Shown: piece by piece, positions 51,240 through 59,988 of the stretch
How the letters are laid out: each line of letters starts with the position of its first letter
How positions within the stretch are numbered: the first letter of the stretch is position 1
Assembly: GCF_003351025.1 (NCBI RefSeq)
Contig: NZ_QPCG01000008.1
Location: 62,001-126,000, forward strand
DNA length: 64,000 nt
Origin: Mucilaginibacter endophyticus
Lineage (GTDB): Bacteria; Bacteroidota; Bacteroidia; Sphingobacteriales; Sphingobacteriaceae
Direction: 5' to 3'
Notes under the pieces: generated by a model
Told to the model about the DNA's origin: nothing
Database searches by the model: none
What the model saw: only the letters and a program-made list of their open reading frames with translations
Program-made: the position numbers and the translations under genes

Positions 51240-52220
51240 TTACATAGAAAGCATTTCAACAAGCTTAATCATGTTAGGATCAATACCCTGGTGATGTTTA
51301 ATAGCGTGTTCAAACGGCGTATAAGCTACTTCTCCATTAATGAGGCCGATCATTTCGTTGCGGTGCCCGTCTCTTAAAGCTTCAACGGCAGCAGCACCAA
51401 CACGGCTTGCCAGTACCCTATCCATACAGCTTGGTGCACCACCACGTTGTATGTGACCTAAAATAGAGATCCGGGTATCGTAATTAGGGAATTTTTCCTG
51501 AACCAGGCGACCAACTTCAAACGCGCCACCTGCGGTATCATCACCTTCGGCTACAATTACAATACGTGATGTTTTGTCTTTGCGGCCAAACTCAAGGCGG
51601 TTAAATAAACCTTCGAGCCCGGTTTTGCTTTCGGGGATCAGGATGGCCTCGGCGCCGGTAGCAATACCGGTACGTAAAGCAATCAGTCCTGAGTCGCGGC
51701 CCATTACCTCAACAATAAATAAGCGGTCGTGCGATTCGGCAGTATCCCTGATCTTATCAACGGCATCAACAACAGTGTTAATGGCGGTATCATAACCAAT
51801 GGTAAAATCGGTACCTACAAGGTCATTATCAATAGTGCCTGGTAAACCAACTACCGGAATATCATATTCGCTGCCAAAAACTTTAGCGCCGGTAAAAGTA
51901 CCGTCGCCGCCAATGGCTACCAATGCATCAACCTTATGTTTTACCAGTTGTTCATAAGCGTTTTTACGGCCTTCTGGCGTTCTGAAATCATCACACCTTG
52001 CGGTTTTAAGTATAGTACCGCCACGCTGAATAATGTTTGAAACGGATTTACGGTTCATGGTGAAAAAATCACCTTTGCCCATACCGTCGTAACCACGGCG
52101 AATACCCGTGACTTCAATTCCGTAATACATCGCGGCACGTACAACCGCTCTTATGGCAGCGTTCATTCCGGGTGCATCACCACCTGAAGTAAAAACGCCG
52201 ATATTTTTGATCTGAGTCAT
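51240..52220 (-). CDS. pfkA: ATP-dependent 6-phosphofructokinase
   Basis: A 326-residue glycolytic kinase. The ATP site GGDAPGMNAAIRAVVRAA, GGDGTFTGAK (phosphoryl transfer), PGTIDNDLVGTDFTIGYDTA with the catalytic Asp, and the effector-site lysines and arginines are present. The Gly at the GGDGTFTG site indicates ATP rather than pyrophosphate as the donor. It appears monocistronic. Confidence 0.97.
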   Translation of the reverse strand: MTQIKNIGVFTSGGDAPGMNAAIRAVVRAAMYYGIEVTGIRRGYDGMGKGDFFTMNRKSVSNIIQRGGTILKTARCDDFRTPEGRKNAYEQLVKHKVDALVAIGGDGTFTGAKVFGSEYDIPVVGLPGTIDNDLVGTDFTIGYDTAINTVVDAVDKIRDTAESHDRLFIVEVMGRDSGLIALRTGIATGAEAILIPESKTGLEGLFNRLEFGRKDKTSRIVIVAEGDDTAGGAFEVGRLVQEKFPNYDTRISILGHIQRGGAPSCMDRVLASRVGAAAVEALRDGHRNEMIGLINGEVAYTPFEHAIKHHQGIDPNMIKLVEMLSM

Positions 52221-52366
52221 TTTTTTGTGTTGGTTATAAACAGGCTAACCTATTCATAACTAATTAGGGTTGTAAATATTGTTCGTTATTTAAACCCCGC
52301 GCCTAACCAATAAAACGCAGAATTTGAATTTTGCGCGAATTTACATTTATTTTTTTAACTCGATCC

Positions 52367-54124
52367 CTATTTTTTGTAAGCGGCTATGCCACTGTCTAAA
52401 AATTTAAGATAGCTGGCAATGTTATAATTTGCGGGTGATGGGGCTATTTCGGCACCCGATGCATCCTTAACTAAATTGCCGTCGCTGTCAAGCATTACAT
52501 ATAGCGGTTGCGAGTTTGCATTGAAACGCTGGGCCTCAAGGTTGCTCCATTTGCCACCAAGTGTAGTGATCTTTTTACCACTGTAGTCTGACACAAATTG
52601 TTCGGAAGCAGGTAGCTCAACTTTGTCGTCAACTACAAGCTGCAGCAATACAAAATCATTTTTCAAGCGGCTAAAAACCTGCGGGTCCGACCATACGTTG
52701 GCCTCCATCTGGCGGCAGTTAACACAATTGAAGCCGGTGAAATCAATCAGGATTGGTTTGTGCAAAGCTTTTGAAACCTGTAAGGCCTGGTCATAATCAT
52801 ACCATGCATCTAAACCTTTGGTTTTAATGCGGGTGTAGTTTGCTGCATACTTGCGTTCGCCAATACTTGCCGGTATAGCAGCCGATGGAGCTGCCGAAGA
52901 CGAACCAGAACCATCAGGAATAGCCGACAGGTTAAAATCCTGGGTAGCTTCGGGAGGTAAAAACGCGCTTATTGATTTTAAAGGCGCTCCCCACAAGCCT
53001 GGAATCATGTAAATAACAAACGCGAAAGTAATTATAGCCAGGAAAGTGCGCGGGATGCTTAGGTATTTAACATCGCTATCGTGCGAAAACTTGATCTTAC
53101 CAATAAGATAAAGCCCGATCAGTAAGCCGATGGCTATCCACAGCGATAAAAATATTTCGCGGTCAAACCAGTTCCAGTGGTAAGCCAGATCCACATTTGA
53201 TAAAAATTTCAATGCAAATGCCAACTCAAGGAAGCCCAATACAACCTTTACGCTGTTAAGCCATCCGCCTGATTTTGGCAGGGTTTTAAGCGCCGATGGG
53301 AATAAAGCGAATATGGTAAACGGCAAAGCCAATGCTAATGAGAAACCAAACATCCCCATTGCCGGGCCAAGCCTGTCGCCTTTCGAAGCTGCGTCAACCA
53401 GCAATGTACCTATAATAGGCCCTGTACAGGAAAACGAAACAACAACCAATGTTGATGCCATAAAAAATATACCTGCAAGGCCACCTTTATCCGAATTTGC
53501 ATCCAGCTTATTGGCCAGTGAGCTTGGCAGGGTAATTTCAAACGCACCCAAAAAGGAAATACCGAATACGATGAGCAGCAGGAAGAAGAAAATATTAAAT
53601 ATGCCATTAGTGGCCAGTTCGTTAAGCGCGTCTGATCCAAAAATTATAGAGATCAGCAAGCCCAGCGTAACATAAATTACAATGATTGAAACCCCGTAAA
53701 TAAGTGATTGCATAACAGCCTTGCTTCTGCTGCCACTTTTTTTGGTGAAAAAGCTTACAGTTAAAGGCAATAACGGATAGATACAAGGCAAAATTACCGC
53801 TGTAAAGCCGCCCAGTAAACCTTCAATGAAGATGTGCCAAAGTGATTTTGGCTTTTCTGCTGTTTTTGAAGCAGAGGTGGTTGCTTTTGCTGGCTTTGCC
53901 GCTTCCGCTTTTTTCACCGAATCAGCGTGTTTTTTCCTGATGGCTAAGCTGTCGGCAGCGGTTGGGATATCTGTAAACGTAATACCGGCAGATGATGCGG
54001 TAGTATCGGCTGCTTTTGCCTGAACTGCATAAACCGGGTTTGCCCCCGCTATATTAAGAATGATCAGGGTAATTAATGTGATAAGCCCGGCGCGTAGGGA
54101 AGCGCCTCTATTTAATAATTTCAT
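52367..54124 (-). CDS. dsbD: Thiol:disulfide interchange protein DsbD, core and C-terminal domains
   Basis: A 585-residue membrane protein that carries electrons from cytosolic thioredoxin to the periplasm. A signal-like N-terminus and Ala/Lys-rich linker (about 1-105) precede eight helices with the DsbD cysteines in LPCIYPLLPLTVSFF and SFSCTGPIIGTLLV. The C-terminal thioredoxin domain has FTGFNCVNCRQMEANVW (CxxC). The periplasmic N-terminal domain is missing and is encoded 23 bases upstream as a separate gene. Three-gene operon with birA. Confidence 0.93.
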   Translation of the reverse strand: MKLLNRGASLRAGLITLITLIILNIAGANPVYAVQAKAADTTASSAGITFTDIPTAADSLAIRKKHADSVKKAEAAKPAKATTSASKTAEKPKSLWHIFIEGLLGGFTAVILPCIYPLLPLTVSFFTKKSGSRSKAVMQSLIYGVSIIVIYVTLGLLISIIFGSDALNELATNGIFNIFFFLLLIVFGISFLGAFEITLPSSLANKLDANSDKGGLAGIFFMASTLVVVSFSCTGPIIGTLLVDAASKGDRLGPAMGMFGFSLALALPFTIFALFPSALKTLPKSGGWLNSVKVVLGFLELAFALKFLSNVDLAYHWNWFDREIFLSLWIAIGLLIGLYLIGKIKFSHDSDVKYLSIPRTFLAIITFAFVIYMIPGLWGAPLKSISAFLPPEATQDFNLSAIPDGSGSSSAAPSAAIPASIGERKYAANYTRIKTKGLDAWYDYDQALQVSKALHKPILIDFTGFNCVNCRQMEANVWSDPQVFSRLKNDFVLLQLVVDDKVELPASEQFVSDYSGKKITTLGGKWSNLEAQRFNANSQPLYVMLDSDGNLVKDASGAEIAPSPANYNIASYLKFLDSGIAAYKK

Positions 54125-54147
54125 GACTACTGTTAAGGTGTGCTGAA

Positions 54148-54600
54148 TTATTTACCTAAAGGAATATTAAACTCAACATCTTCTGGTGGCAGGCATTTCA
54201 TATCGTTACAGGTCATAAAGGTTAATTTACCTGTAACCGCTGTTGCTTTGGGCGATTTTAAACTGATCTTTTGGCTAAAAACAACTTCCTTTTCAAAATA
54301 GCTCACATTCATGCTGAATGATTTTTCGTATTTGGTGACAGGAGTTGGCTCAGACGTTTTACCAACAGGAGCATATAATTTTGATGTGGTAAACTCAAAT
54401 GAAGTTTTTATTGGTCCGCCATCCTTTACGGTTTGTGAATAAATGTGCCAGCCGTTTTGTATAGTTGCTCTTAAGTATACAATAGCTTCTTTATCATTCA
54501 TTTTTTTTGCCGCGTATGACCACCTTACCGGCGATTCGATCTGGGCGTAAGCGCCAACGCTGATGATAAGCGCGGTTACCAATACCAATAGTTTCTTCAT
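54148..54600 (-). CDS. Separate N-terminal DsbD domain protein
   Basis: A 150-residue secreted protein (signal peptide 1-19, AYA-Q) that matches the periplasmic alpha domain of DsbD. The cysteine pair TCNDMKCLPPEDVEF is at the place of the interacting Cys pair of nDsbD. In most Proteobacteria this domain is fused to the membrane core; here it is an independent gene followed by the core gene. It probably accepts electrons from the C-terminal thioredoxin domain and passes them on to periplasmic partners. Confidence 0.85.
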   Translation of the reverse strand: MKKLLVLVTALIISVGAYAQIESPVRWSYAAKKMNDKEAIVYLRATIQNGWHIYSQTVKDGGPIKTSFEFTTSKLYAPVGKTSEPTPVTKYEKSFSMNVSYFEKEVVFSQKISLKSPKATAVTGKLTFMTCNDMKCLPPEDVEFNIPLGK

Positions 54601-54616
54601 TTGTGTTTTAAGTTAT

Positions 54617-55390
54617 TTATTTGTTTAAAAATTTCAATTCTTTGAGGTTAAACTCCAATTGCTGCCCCTTAGTATCTTCAATAACCAGCAAGCCATTTGG
54701 CAGTACATTTTTTACAGTACCACTAAAAACTCCCTTGTTTGACTCAAAGCTTTTAACCTCGTTTAACCAGTATAGTCGGCTTAAGTAAGTATTCCTTACA
54801 AAATCAACTTCGCCAGCCTTGAGTTTCAGATAGTATACTTCAAGGCAGTTGCAAATTTCCGATAATAACAGGGTTAATTCATAATCCTTTTGTAAGATTT
54901 GTTTGACAGAAGTGGCATTTGATGCCCCGGAAGGGAAATTTTCCTGGTTTATGTTTAAGCCGATGCCAATAACCGAGTCTTTTAGCTGCCCGCCCTGTAT
55001 GGTATTTTCAATGAGCATACCGCCAAGTTTCCGGTCGCCGTAATAGATGTCATTGGGCCATTTGATCTTTAGCTGCTCGCCCAGGATGGGTTGCAATGCG
55101 TCATATACGCCCAGGCTTGCTGCTCGGTTCAGGTCAAACTGATCGGCGATGGCTAAAAAATGAGGTTTTAATAACAGACTGAAAGTGAGATTTTTTCCGG
55201 GTTCGCTATGCCAGGTGTTTTGTTGCTGGCCACGGCCGGCATATTGCTCTTCTGCCATAATGACCGTACCTTCAGGTACTGGCGTGGAATTTGACAGTAG
55301 ATTTTTAAGAAAACTATTTGTTGAGTCAACTTGTTTAATTGTTACTAAATTTTGACCAACAAATAATCCTGAAAATATGTTATTTTGCAA
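54617..55390 (-). CDS. birA: Biotin--[acetyl-CoA-carboxylase] ligase
   Basis: A 257-residue monofunctional biotin protein ligase. The catalytic loop GRGQQQNTWHSEPGKNLTFS, KWPNDIYYGDRKLGG and GIGLNINQENFP are in place; the N-terminal DNA-binding domain of E. coli BirA is missing. The start codon is TTG at 55390, since no ATG is in a suitable place and the N-terminus (QNNIFSGLFVGQNL) has the look of Bacteroidota homologues. It heads the operon with the two DsbD genes; TAGTTTTG upstream fits as promoter. Confidence 0.93.
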   Translation of the reverse strand: MQNNIFSGLFVGQNLVTIKQVDSTNSFLKNLLSNSTPVPEGTVIMAEEQYAGRGQQQNTWHSEPGKNLTFSLLLKPHFLAIADQFDLNRAASLGVYDALQPILGEQLKIKWPNDIYYGDRKLGGMLIENTIQGGQLKDSVIGIGLNINQENFPSGASNATSVKQILQKDYELTLLLSEICNCLEVYYLKLKAGEVDFVRNTYLSRLYWLNEVKSFESNKGVFSGTVKNVLPNGLLVIEDTKGQQLEFNLKELKFLNK

Positions 55391-55419
55391 AGTGTAATAA
55401 TTTTATACTCAAAAACGTT

Positions 55420-55451
55420 CAAAACTAATTCTTTTTGATGGTAAAAAACAA
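55420..55451 (-). promoter_or_regulatory. Candidate promoter of birA-dsbD operon
   Basis: TTG (55451-55449), 21 bases, TAGTTTTG (55427-55420), matching the -7 consensus with slightly long spacing. It would start the transcript about 23 bases before the birA TTG codon and overlaps the 5' end of rsfS. Confidence 0.5.
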
Positions 55452-55812
55452 AGTGTTAAGTGAATCTGCCTATATTTCAGAACTGGCAATACATGGTATC
55501 CAGGAAAAAAAAGGCAATGATATTATTAGGTTAGACCTTCGTAATATTTTCAGTTCAGTAGCAGATTATTTTGTAATCTGTCATGCTGATTCGTCGACAC
55601 AGGTAAAAGCTATTGCAAATAGCATTGAGGATGAAATTTTCAAAGCCACCCAAGCCGAACCCTGGCGCAAAGAGGGAATTGAGCATGGCGAGTGGATACT
55701 GCTTGATTATGTGGATGTTGTGATCCATGTGTTCAGGACCGATAAACGTGAGTTTTATGGAGTGGAAGATTTGTGGGGCGATGCAGATATTAAATATTAT
55801 AAAAGTGCATAA
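55438..55812 (+). CDS. rsfS: Ribosomal silencing factor RsfS
   Basis: A 124-residue factor that binds L14 and blocks subunit joining under nutrient limitation. The diagnostic segments are KKGNDIIRLDLRNIFSSVAD, YFVICHADSSTQVKAIANSI, EGIEHGEWILLDYVDVVIHV and EFYGVEDLWGDA. The start is the ATG at 55438, not the TTG at 55435. It is divergent from birA and precedes ftsH, an order that is common in Bacteroidota. Confidence 0.95.
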   Translation: MVKNKVLSESAYISELAIHGIQEKKGNDIIRLDLRNIFSSVADYFVICHADSSTQVKAIANSIEDEIFKATQAEPWRKEGIEHGEWILLDYVDVVIHVFRTDKREFYGVEDLWGDADIKYYKSA

Positions 55813-55879
55813 ACATCCGTCACAAAAAGGCTCAACGCATAGTCTTACTGTTACCGCGTAAAATTTAAATTATAGATTG

Positions 55880-55887
55880 TAAGTTTG
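55880..55887 (+). promoter_or_regulatory. Candidate -7 promoter element of ftsH
   Basis: TAAGTTTG is a full TAnnTTTG match. It sits 15 bases before the ATG at 55903 and contains the TTG that a longer frame would use as start. Confidence 0.6.
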
Positions 55888-55902
55888 AGCTCGTTAAAAG
55901 AA

Positions 55903-58014
55903 ATGAAAGATATTAAAGATTCTAAATCAGAAAATCCAAGACCTATCCGAAAAATTGTGAACAAGAAGCCCTCTCCAAAACCGCCAAAGTTCAATATCAT
56001 GTGGTTATATGGTATTGTTATCCTGGCTTTTTTATTGATCCCGGCCTTGTTAAACGGCGGATCGGGCAAACCGGTTACTTTCCAGGAGTTTGAAGCTAAC
56101 ATGCTTCGTACCAATGATGTTCAGAAAATTGTAGCTTATAAAAGTGGTGATTTGGTAATGGCCGATGTTTATATCAAACAACAAAGCTTATCAAAGCCGT
56201 ATTTTGCCAATAACGTATCTAAAGACAAAAACTTTTTCAATACAAGCACCAGCAGCGGTCCGCAGTTTACTTTTACAGATGCCTCTTACGAGAGTCTGAA
56301 AAAATCAATTGCTGATGCTCAGAAAGATGTACCAGATGATCAGAAAGTATCGTTGCAATTTGAGCAGGGCCACGAAAGCCTGTTATCAAACTGGTTGGTA
56401 CAAGGTGTTATTATGGTGATCTTATTTGCCGGTGTATGGATCTTTATCATGCGCAGAATGAGCGGTGGTTCGGGCGGTGGTCCGGGTGGTCAGATCTTCA
56501 ACATTGGTAAATCAAAAGCTACCCTGTTTGATAAAGAAGCCCAGGTAACCGTTACGTTTAATGACGTTGCCGGTTTGGAAGAAGCCAAGCAGGAGGTAAT
56601 GGAGATTGTGGATTTCCTTAAAAATCCTAAAAAATACACCAACCTGGGTGGTAAAATTCCGAAAGGCGCACTGCTTGTAGGTTCTCCTGGTACAGGTAAA
56701 ACCTTGCTTGCTAAAGCTGTTGCCGGCGAAGCGCAGGTGCCATTCTTCTCACTTTCAGGATCTGACTTTGTGGAGATGTTTGTTGGTGTGGGTGCGTCAC
56801 GTGTACGTGATCTGTTCCGCCAGGCAAAAGATAAAGCGCCTTGTATCATCTTCATCGATGAGATTGACGCTATTGGTCGTGCCCGTGGTAAAAACAATAT
56901 AGTTGGTGGTAACGATGAGCGCGAAAACACCCTGAACCAGTTATTGGTTGAGATGGATGGTTTCGGTACCGATTCTGGTATCATCATCCTGGCTGCTACC
57001 AACCGTCCGGATGTATTGGACTCAGCGTTACTGCGTCCGGGACGTTTCGACAGGCAGGTATCTATCGATAAACCGGATTTGATCGGTCGTGAGCAGATCT
57101 TTAAAGTTCACCTGAAACCTATCAAATTATCTGACGGTGTTGACGCCAAAAAATTATCGGCTCAAACCCCGGGTTTTGCAGGTGCCGAAATTGCTAACGT
57201 TTGTAACGAGGCTGCGCTGATTGCTGCCCGTAAAAATAAAGAGTCGGTTGATATGACCGATTTCCAGGATGCTATCGATCGTGTTATCGGTGGTTTGGAA
57301 AAGAAAAACAAAATCATCTCTCCTGAAGAGAAACGCATTGTTGCTTACCACGAAGCGGGTCACGCTATTGCCGGCTGGTTCCTGGAACATGCCGATCCAT
57401 TGGTTAAGGTATCTATCGTACCTCGTGGTGTTGCCGCGCTGGGTTATGCCCAATATCTGCCAAAAGAGCAGTTTTTATACACTACAGAGCAATTGCTTGA
57501 TGAAATGAGTGTATCAATGGGTGGCCGTGTTGCTGAGGATATCGTTTTCGGTAAAATTTCAACCGGTGCCTTGAGCGATTTAGAGCGTATCACCAAACTT
57601 GCTTATGCCATGACCAAAATTTATGGTATGAACGATAGTGTTGGTAACGTATCATTCTACGATCCACAGGGCGAGTACCAGTTTAACAAACCTTACTCTG
57701 ATACTACCGCCGAAATGATTGACGCTGAAGTGCGTAAACTGGTTGATGTGGTTTATCAAAAAACTAAAGACCTGTTGAATGCCAAACGCGATGGCCTTGA
57801 AAAGATAGCTCAAAAGCTGTTGGAAAAAGAAGTATTATTCCAAAGTGATCTGGAAGAGATATTAGGTAAACGTCCGTTTGACGAGCGTACTACCTATGAT
57901 AAGTTTGTAAACGGCGAGGCCGCGTTAAACCCGGATGTGGATAACAACGCTATTCCTGATACACTGACTAATCCTGAACTGTCAAGAGTAGACAGCGAAG
58001 ATCCAAAACTTTAA
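55903..58014 (+). CDS. ftsH: ATP-dependent zinc metalloprotease FtsH
   Basis: A 703-residue membrane-bound AAA+ protease for quality control. Order of features: cytosolic N-terminal basic stretch, first helix (WLYGIVILAFLLIPALL), periplasmic domain, second helix, Gly-rich linker, Walker A GSPGTGKT, Walker B IIFIDEID, second region of homology NRPDVLDSALLRPGR, and zinc site AYHEAGHAIAG. The start is the ATG at 55903, because a TTG at 55885 lies in the -7 element. A strong terminator follows. Confidence 0.96.
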   Translation: MKDIKDSKSENPRPIRKIVNKKPSPKPPKFNIMWLYGIVILAFLLIPALLNGGSGKPVTFQEFEANMLRTNDVQKIVAYKSGDLVMADVYIKQQSLSKPYFANNVSKDKNFFNTSTSSGPQFTFTDASYESLKKSIADAQKDVPDDQKVSLQFEQGHESLLSNWLVQGVIMVILFAGVWIFIMRRMSGGSGGGPGGQIFNIGKSKATLFDKEAQVTVTFNDVAGLEEAKQEVMEIVDFLKNPKKYTNLGGKIPKGALLVGSPGTGKTLLAKAVAGEAQVPFFSLSGSDFVEMFVGVGASRVRDLFRQAKDKAPCIIFIDEIDAIGRARGKNNIVGGNDERENTLNQLLVEMDGFGTDSGIIILAATNRPDVLDSALLRPGRFDRQVSIDKPDLIGREQIFKVHLKPIKLSDGVDAKKLSAQTPGFAGAEIANVCNEAALIAARKNKESVDMTDFQDAIDRVIGGLEKKNKIISPEEKRIVAYHEAGHAIAGWFLEHADPLVKVSIVPRGVAALGYAQYLPKEQFLYTTEQLLDEMSVSMGGRVAEDIVFGKISTGALSDLERITKLAYAMTKIYGMNDSVGNVSFYDPQGEYQFNKPYSDTTAEMIDAEVRKLVDVVYQKTKDLLNAKRDGLEKIAQKLLEKEVLFQSDLEEILGKRPFDERTTYDKFVNGEAALNPDVDNNAIPDTLTNPELSRVDSEDPKL

Positions 58015-58030
58015 TTTTAAATAATAATAC

Positions 58031-58066
58031 AAAGCCACCGGCAAAGCTGGTGGCTTTGCTTTTTTG
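58031..58066 (+). terminator. Rho-independent terminator of ftsH
   Basis: AAAGCCACC pairs with GGTGGCTTT, then GCTTTTTTG. It lies 16 bases after the ftsH stop and just before the LUD gene. Confidence 0.9.
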
Positions 58067-58071
58067 TAGCC

Positions 58072-58710
58072 ATGAGGGATATCACCACATCAAAAGAAAA
58101 ACTGCTTAAAAAAATCAGGAAAGCGCTTTTGGAGAAAAGGGATAACCCGTACCCTCAACTGGAAGATCTTCCCCTTTACCCTCCTTCCGAAGAAATGCCC
58201 GAGGTAATCTTTGCCGAGCAGTTCACCAATGTGGCAGGTCAGTTTGTTTTTTGCGAAGATGAGCTGCAGTTTATTGAAAACCTGCTCACCCTTGCCGAAG
58301 AACGCAAATGGCACAAAATTTACTGCTGGGAACCCAAGCTGCAGGAGATCCTGAACCAGTTTGAATACCCCCACTACGAAACTGATAAAGATTTTGAACA
58401 AGCCGAAGTGGGATTTACCCTTTGCGAAGCGTTAATTGCCCGTAATGGCAGTATCCTGCTTTCGAACGGAAACATGGCCGGCCGCAGGTTGAGTATCTAT
58501 CCATCGGTACATATTGTATTGGCCTATACCTCGCAAATGGTTATGGACCTCAAAGATGGTTTTAAACTCATCAAAGCTAAATACGGCAACCAATTGCCAT
58601 CCATGGTCAGCACGGTAACCGGCCCGAGCCGCACCGCCGATATTGAAAAAACACTGGTTTTAGGAGCCCACGGCCCTAAGGAACTGTTTGTTTTTATGCT
58701 GGAGGGCTAA
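58072..58710 (+). CDS. LUD-domain protein (LutC/YkgG-like)
   Basis: A 212-residue protein of the LUD family, in which LutC acts with LutA and LutB in lactate utilisation. FTLCEALIARNGSILLSN, SVHIVLAYTSQMVMDLKDGF and VTGPSRTADIEKTLVLGAHG are the family core. LutA and LutB are not adjacent, so it is a stand-alone member; lactate use is not supported by context. The ATG at 58072 is just behind the ftsH terminator. Confidence 0.85.
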   Translation: MRDITTSKEKLLKKIRKALLEKRDNPYPQLEDLPLYPPSEEMPEVIFAEQFTNVAGQFVFCEDELQFIENLLTLAEERKWHKIYCWEPKLQEILNQFEYPHYETDKDFEQAEVGFTLCEALIARNGSILLSNGNMAGRRLSIYPSVHIVLAYTSQMVMDLKDGFKLIKAKYGNQLPSMVSTVTGPSRTADIEKTLVLGAHGPKELFVFMLEG

Positions 58711-58743
58711 TCTGAACCTTGATTTTCGGGATTTAAGGATTGA

Positions 58744-58770
58744 GTGGATTTGACTAATCCACTGTTTCTT
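58744..58770 (+). terminator. Candidate terminator of the LUD gene
   Basis: GTGGATT pairs with AATCCAC around TGACT, followed by TGTTTCTTCTTT. A 7-bp stem, so support is moderate. The further sequence to 58903 shows no gene. Confidence 0.55.
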
Positions 58771-58903
58771 CTTTACACCTTTTACCTTTTTCCTTCAATT
58801 CTTTTGTTTACCGTGTTTTAACGGGGTGTAAAACCGTGAAATAACGGATAGGTTGTTTTGTAATAATTATATAGATTGGGGGCAAAATTAAACCCCGAAA
58901 TTT

Positions 58904-59275
58904 ATGGACCCTATTGACTTAAAAACAGCCAGGGAAATGGTAGCCCGGTATAAGGAAACCCGAAAAGCAGTTATTGATAAACATCACGAAGTTAACGATA
59001 CCGAATCGACATGGATCTCGATTGATAAGCTGAAGGAGTTTGTTAATAATTTGCCACCTGAAGCCACCGGTGTAAGGTTGCATTTCGGAGTTCATGATGC
59101 CGATCACAGCAATGCACCGCATCAAACGTCGGTAGCTATTGTTGGTACTGTTGCAGGCGAGGGTAAAGATGAACATATTGATGCCATACAGAGTGATCAG
59201 GTTGCAAATCTGTCGGTAAACGGGCTGGCAGCTTTAAGCAGCGGAAGAGAATGCCCGCCTATGTGCCAGGGATAG
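58904..59275 (+). CDS. Hypothetical protein with a C-terminal CPPMC motif
   Basis: A 123-residue soluble protein without signal peptide. The N-terminal half is helical (MDPIDLKTAREMVARYKETR and STWISIDKLKEFVNNL), then GVRLHFGVHDADHS has beta character, and the end is SSGRECPPMCQG. It is compact and conserved-looking but matches no family I know. The two Cys in ECPPMC might bind metal or redox-react. It precedes the membrane sensor-like gene, yet 53 bases and an inverted repeat separate them. Confidence 0.72.
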   Translation: MDPIDLKTAREMVARYKETRKAVIDKHHEVNDTESTWISIDKLKEFVNNLPPEATGVRLHFGVHDADHSNAPHQTSVAIVGTVAGEGKDEHIDAIQSDQVANLSVNGLAALSSGRECPPMCQG

Positions 59276-59293
59276 AATAAATAAACCAGTTTC

Positions 59294-59330
59294 ATGAATG
59301 CTAAAGTATATATGTTATTTTAGCATTCAT
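59294..59330 (+). promoter_or_regulatory. 12-bp inverted repeat that includes the start codon
   Basis: ATGAATGCTAAA (59294-59305) and TTTAGCATTCAT (59319-59330) are perfectly inverted with a 13-base loop. The last AT is the first two bases of the next gene's ATG at 59329, so in RNA the start codon would be paired. TATTTTAG in the right arm is a 7/8 match to the -7 consensus. It may be an operator, a translational hairpin or both. Confidence 0.6.
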
Positions 59331-59988
59331 GCTGGAGAATTTTTACTATGTAATGGATGTGGTGGCTTTTGTATGCTGCCTTTTTACATATAAAGGGCTT
59401 GATAAGAACTTTAAGCGATTATTGCCCTTATTAAGCTTTTTGCTTGTTTACGATTTTGTGAACATTTTTGGCTGGCTAAATATTTATCATTCAAACGCGT
59501 GGTGTAATAATATCGAAGACATACTGCTATTTGCCTTTTTTACATGGTTTATACAAGGATTTGATGAGCGCATTGAAAGGCGAAAGAAGGTTTATGTAGG
59601 TGCTGGTGTAGTCATCTTGCTATCAATACTTGATATTTTATTTGTACAAGGGGGGATTTGGAAAAGGGCAACCGCAGCTACCCTTATACAAGATCTTTTT
59701 TTGATATGGATGATCTGTGATTATTACTATCGCCTCTTGAACAATGATCGCGACGAGTATATTGAGCTGATAACCCACCCTCCTTTCCTGGCATTAACTG
59801 GCATATTTTTTTATTACTTATCCACAACGTTTTTTTACTCATGTTTTAGTTATATGGTGTATCGGAATAATTATCATTTTTATTTGATAACGGCAACGCT
59901 GCTCAACCTAACAACTTTTGCATTGAATTTTTTATTTTCAATAGCCTTTATATGCTCTTTCAAGAAGAACAGGTTATCCTCGTTATAA
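59329..59988 (+). CDS. Seven-helix membrane protein, candidate sensor
   Basis: A 219-residue polytopic protein with seven hydrophobic segments at about 3-20, 29-48, 60-77, 87-105, 115-135, 152-172 and 185-210, and short loops. No known domain. It is followed by, and overlaps by 37 bases, a histidine kinase gene. The kinase has one helix and no sensory domain, so this protein may sense the signal for it. That is inference; alternatively it is a generic membrane protein. Confidence 0.75.
   Translation: MLENFYYVMDVVAFVCCLFTYKGLDKNFKRLLPLLSFLLVYDFVNIFGWLNIYHSNAWCNNIEDILLFAFFTWFIQGFDERIERRKKVYVGAGVVILLSILDILFVQGGIWKRATAATLIQDLFLIWMICDYYYRLLNNDRDEYIELITHPPFLALTGIFFYYLSTTFFYSCFSYMVYRNNYHFYLITATLLNLTTFALNFLFSIAFICSFKKNRLSSL

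Noticed and set aside
55885..55902. A TTG start giving FtsH six more residues
   Set aside because: The TTG lies within the TAAGTTTG promoter element, so it is not likely to be transcribed as part of the coding region.
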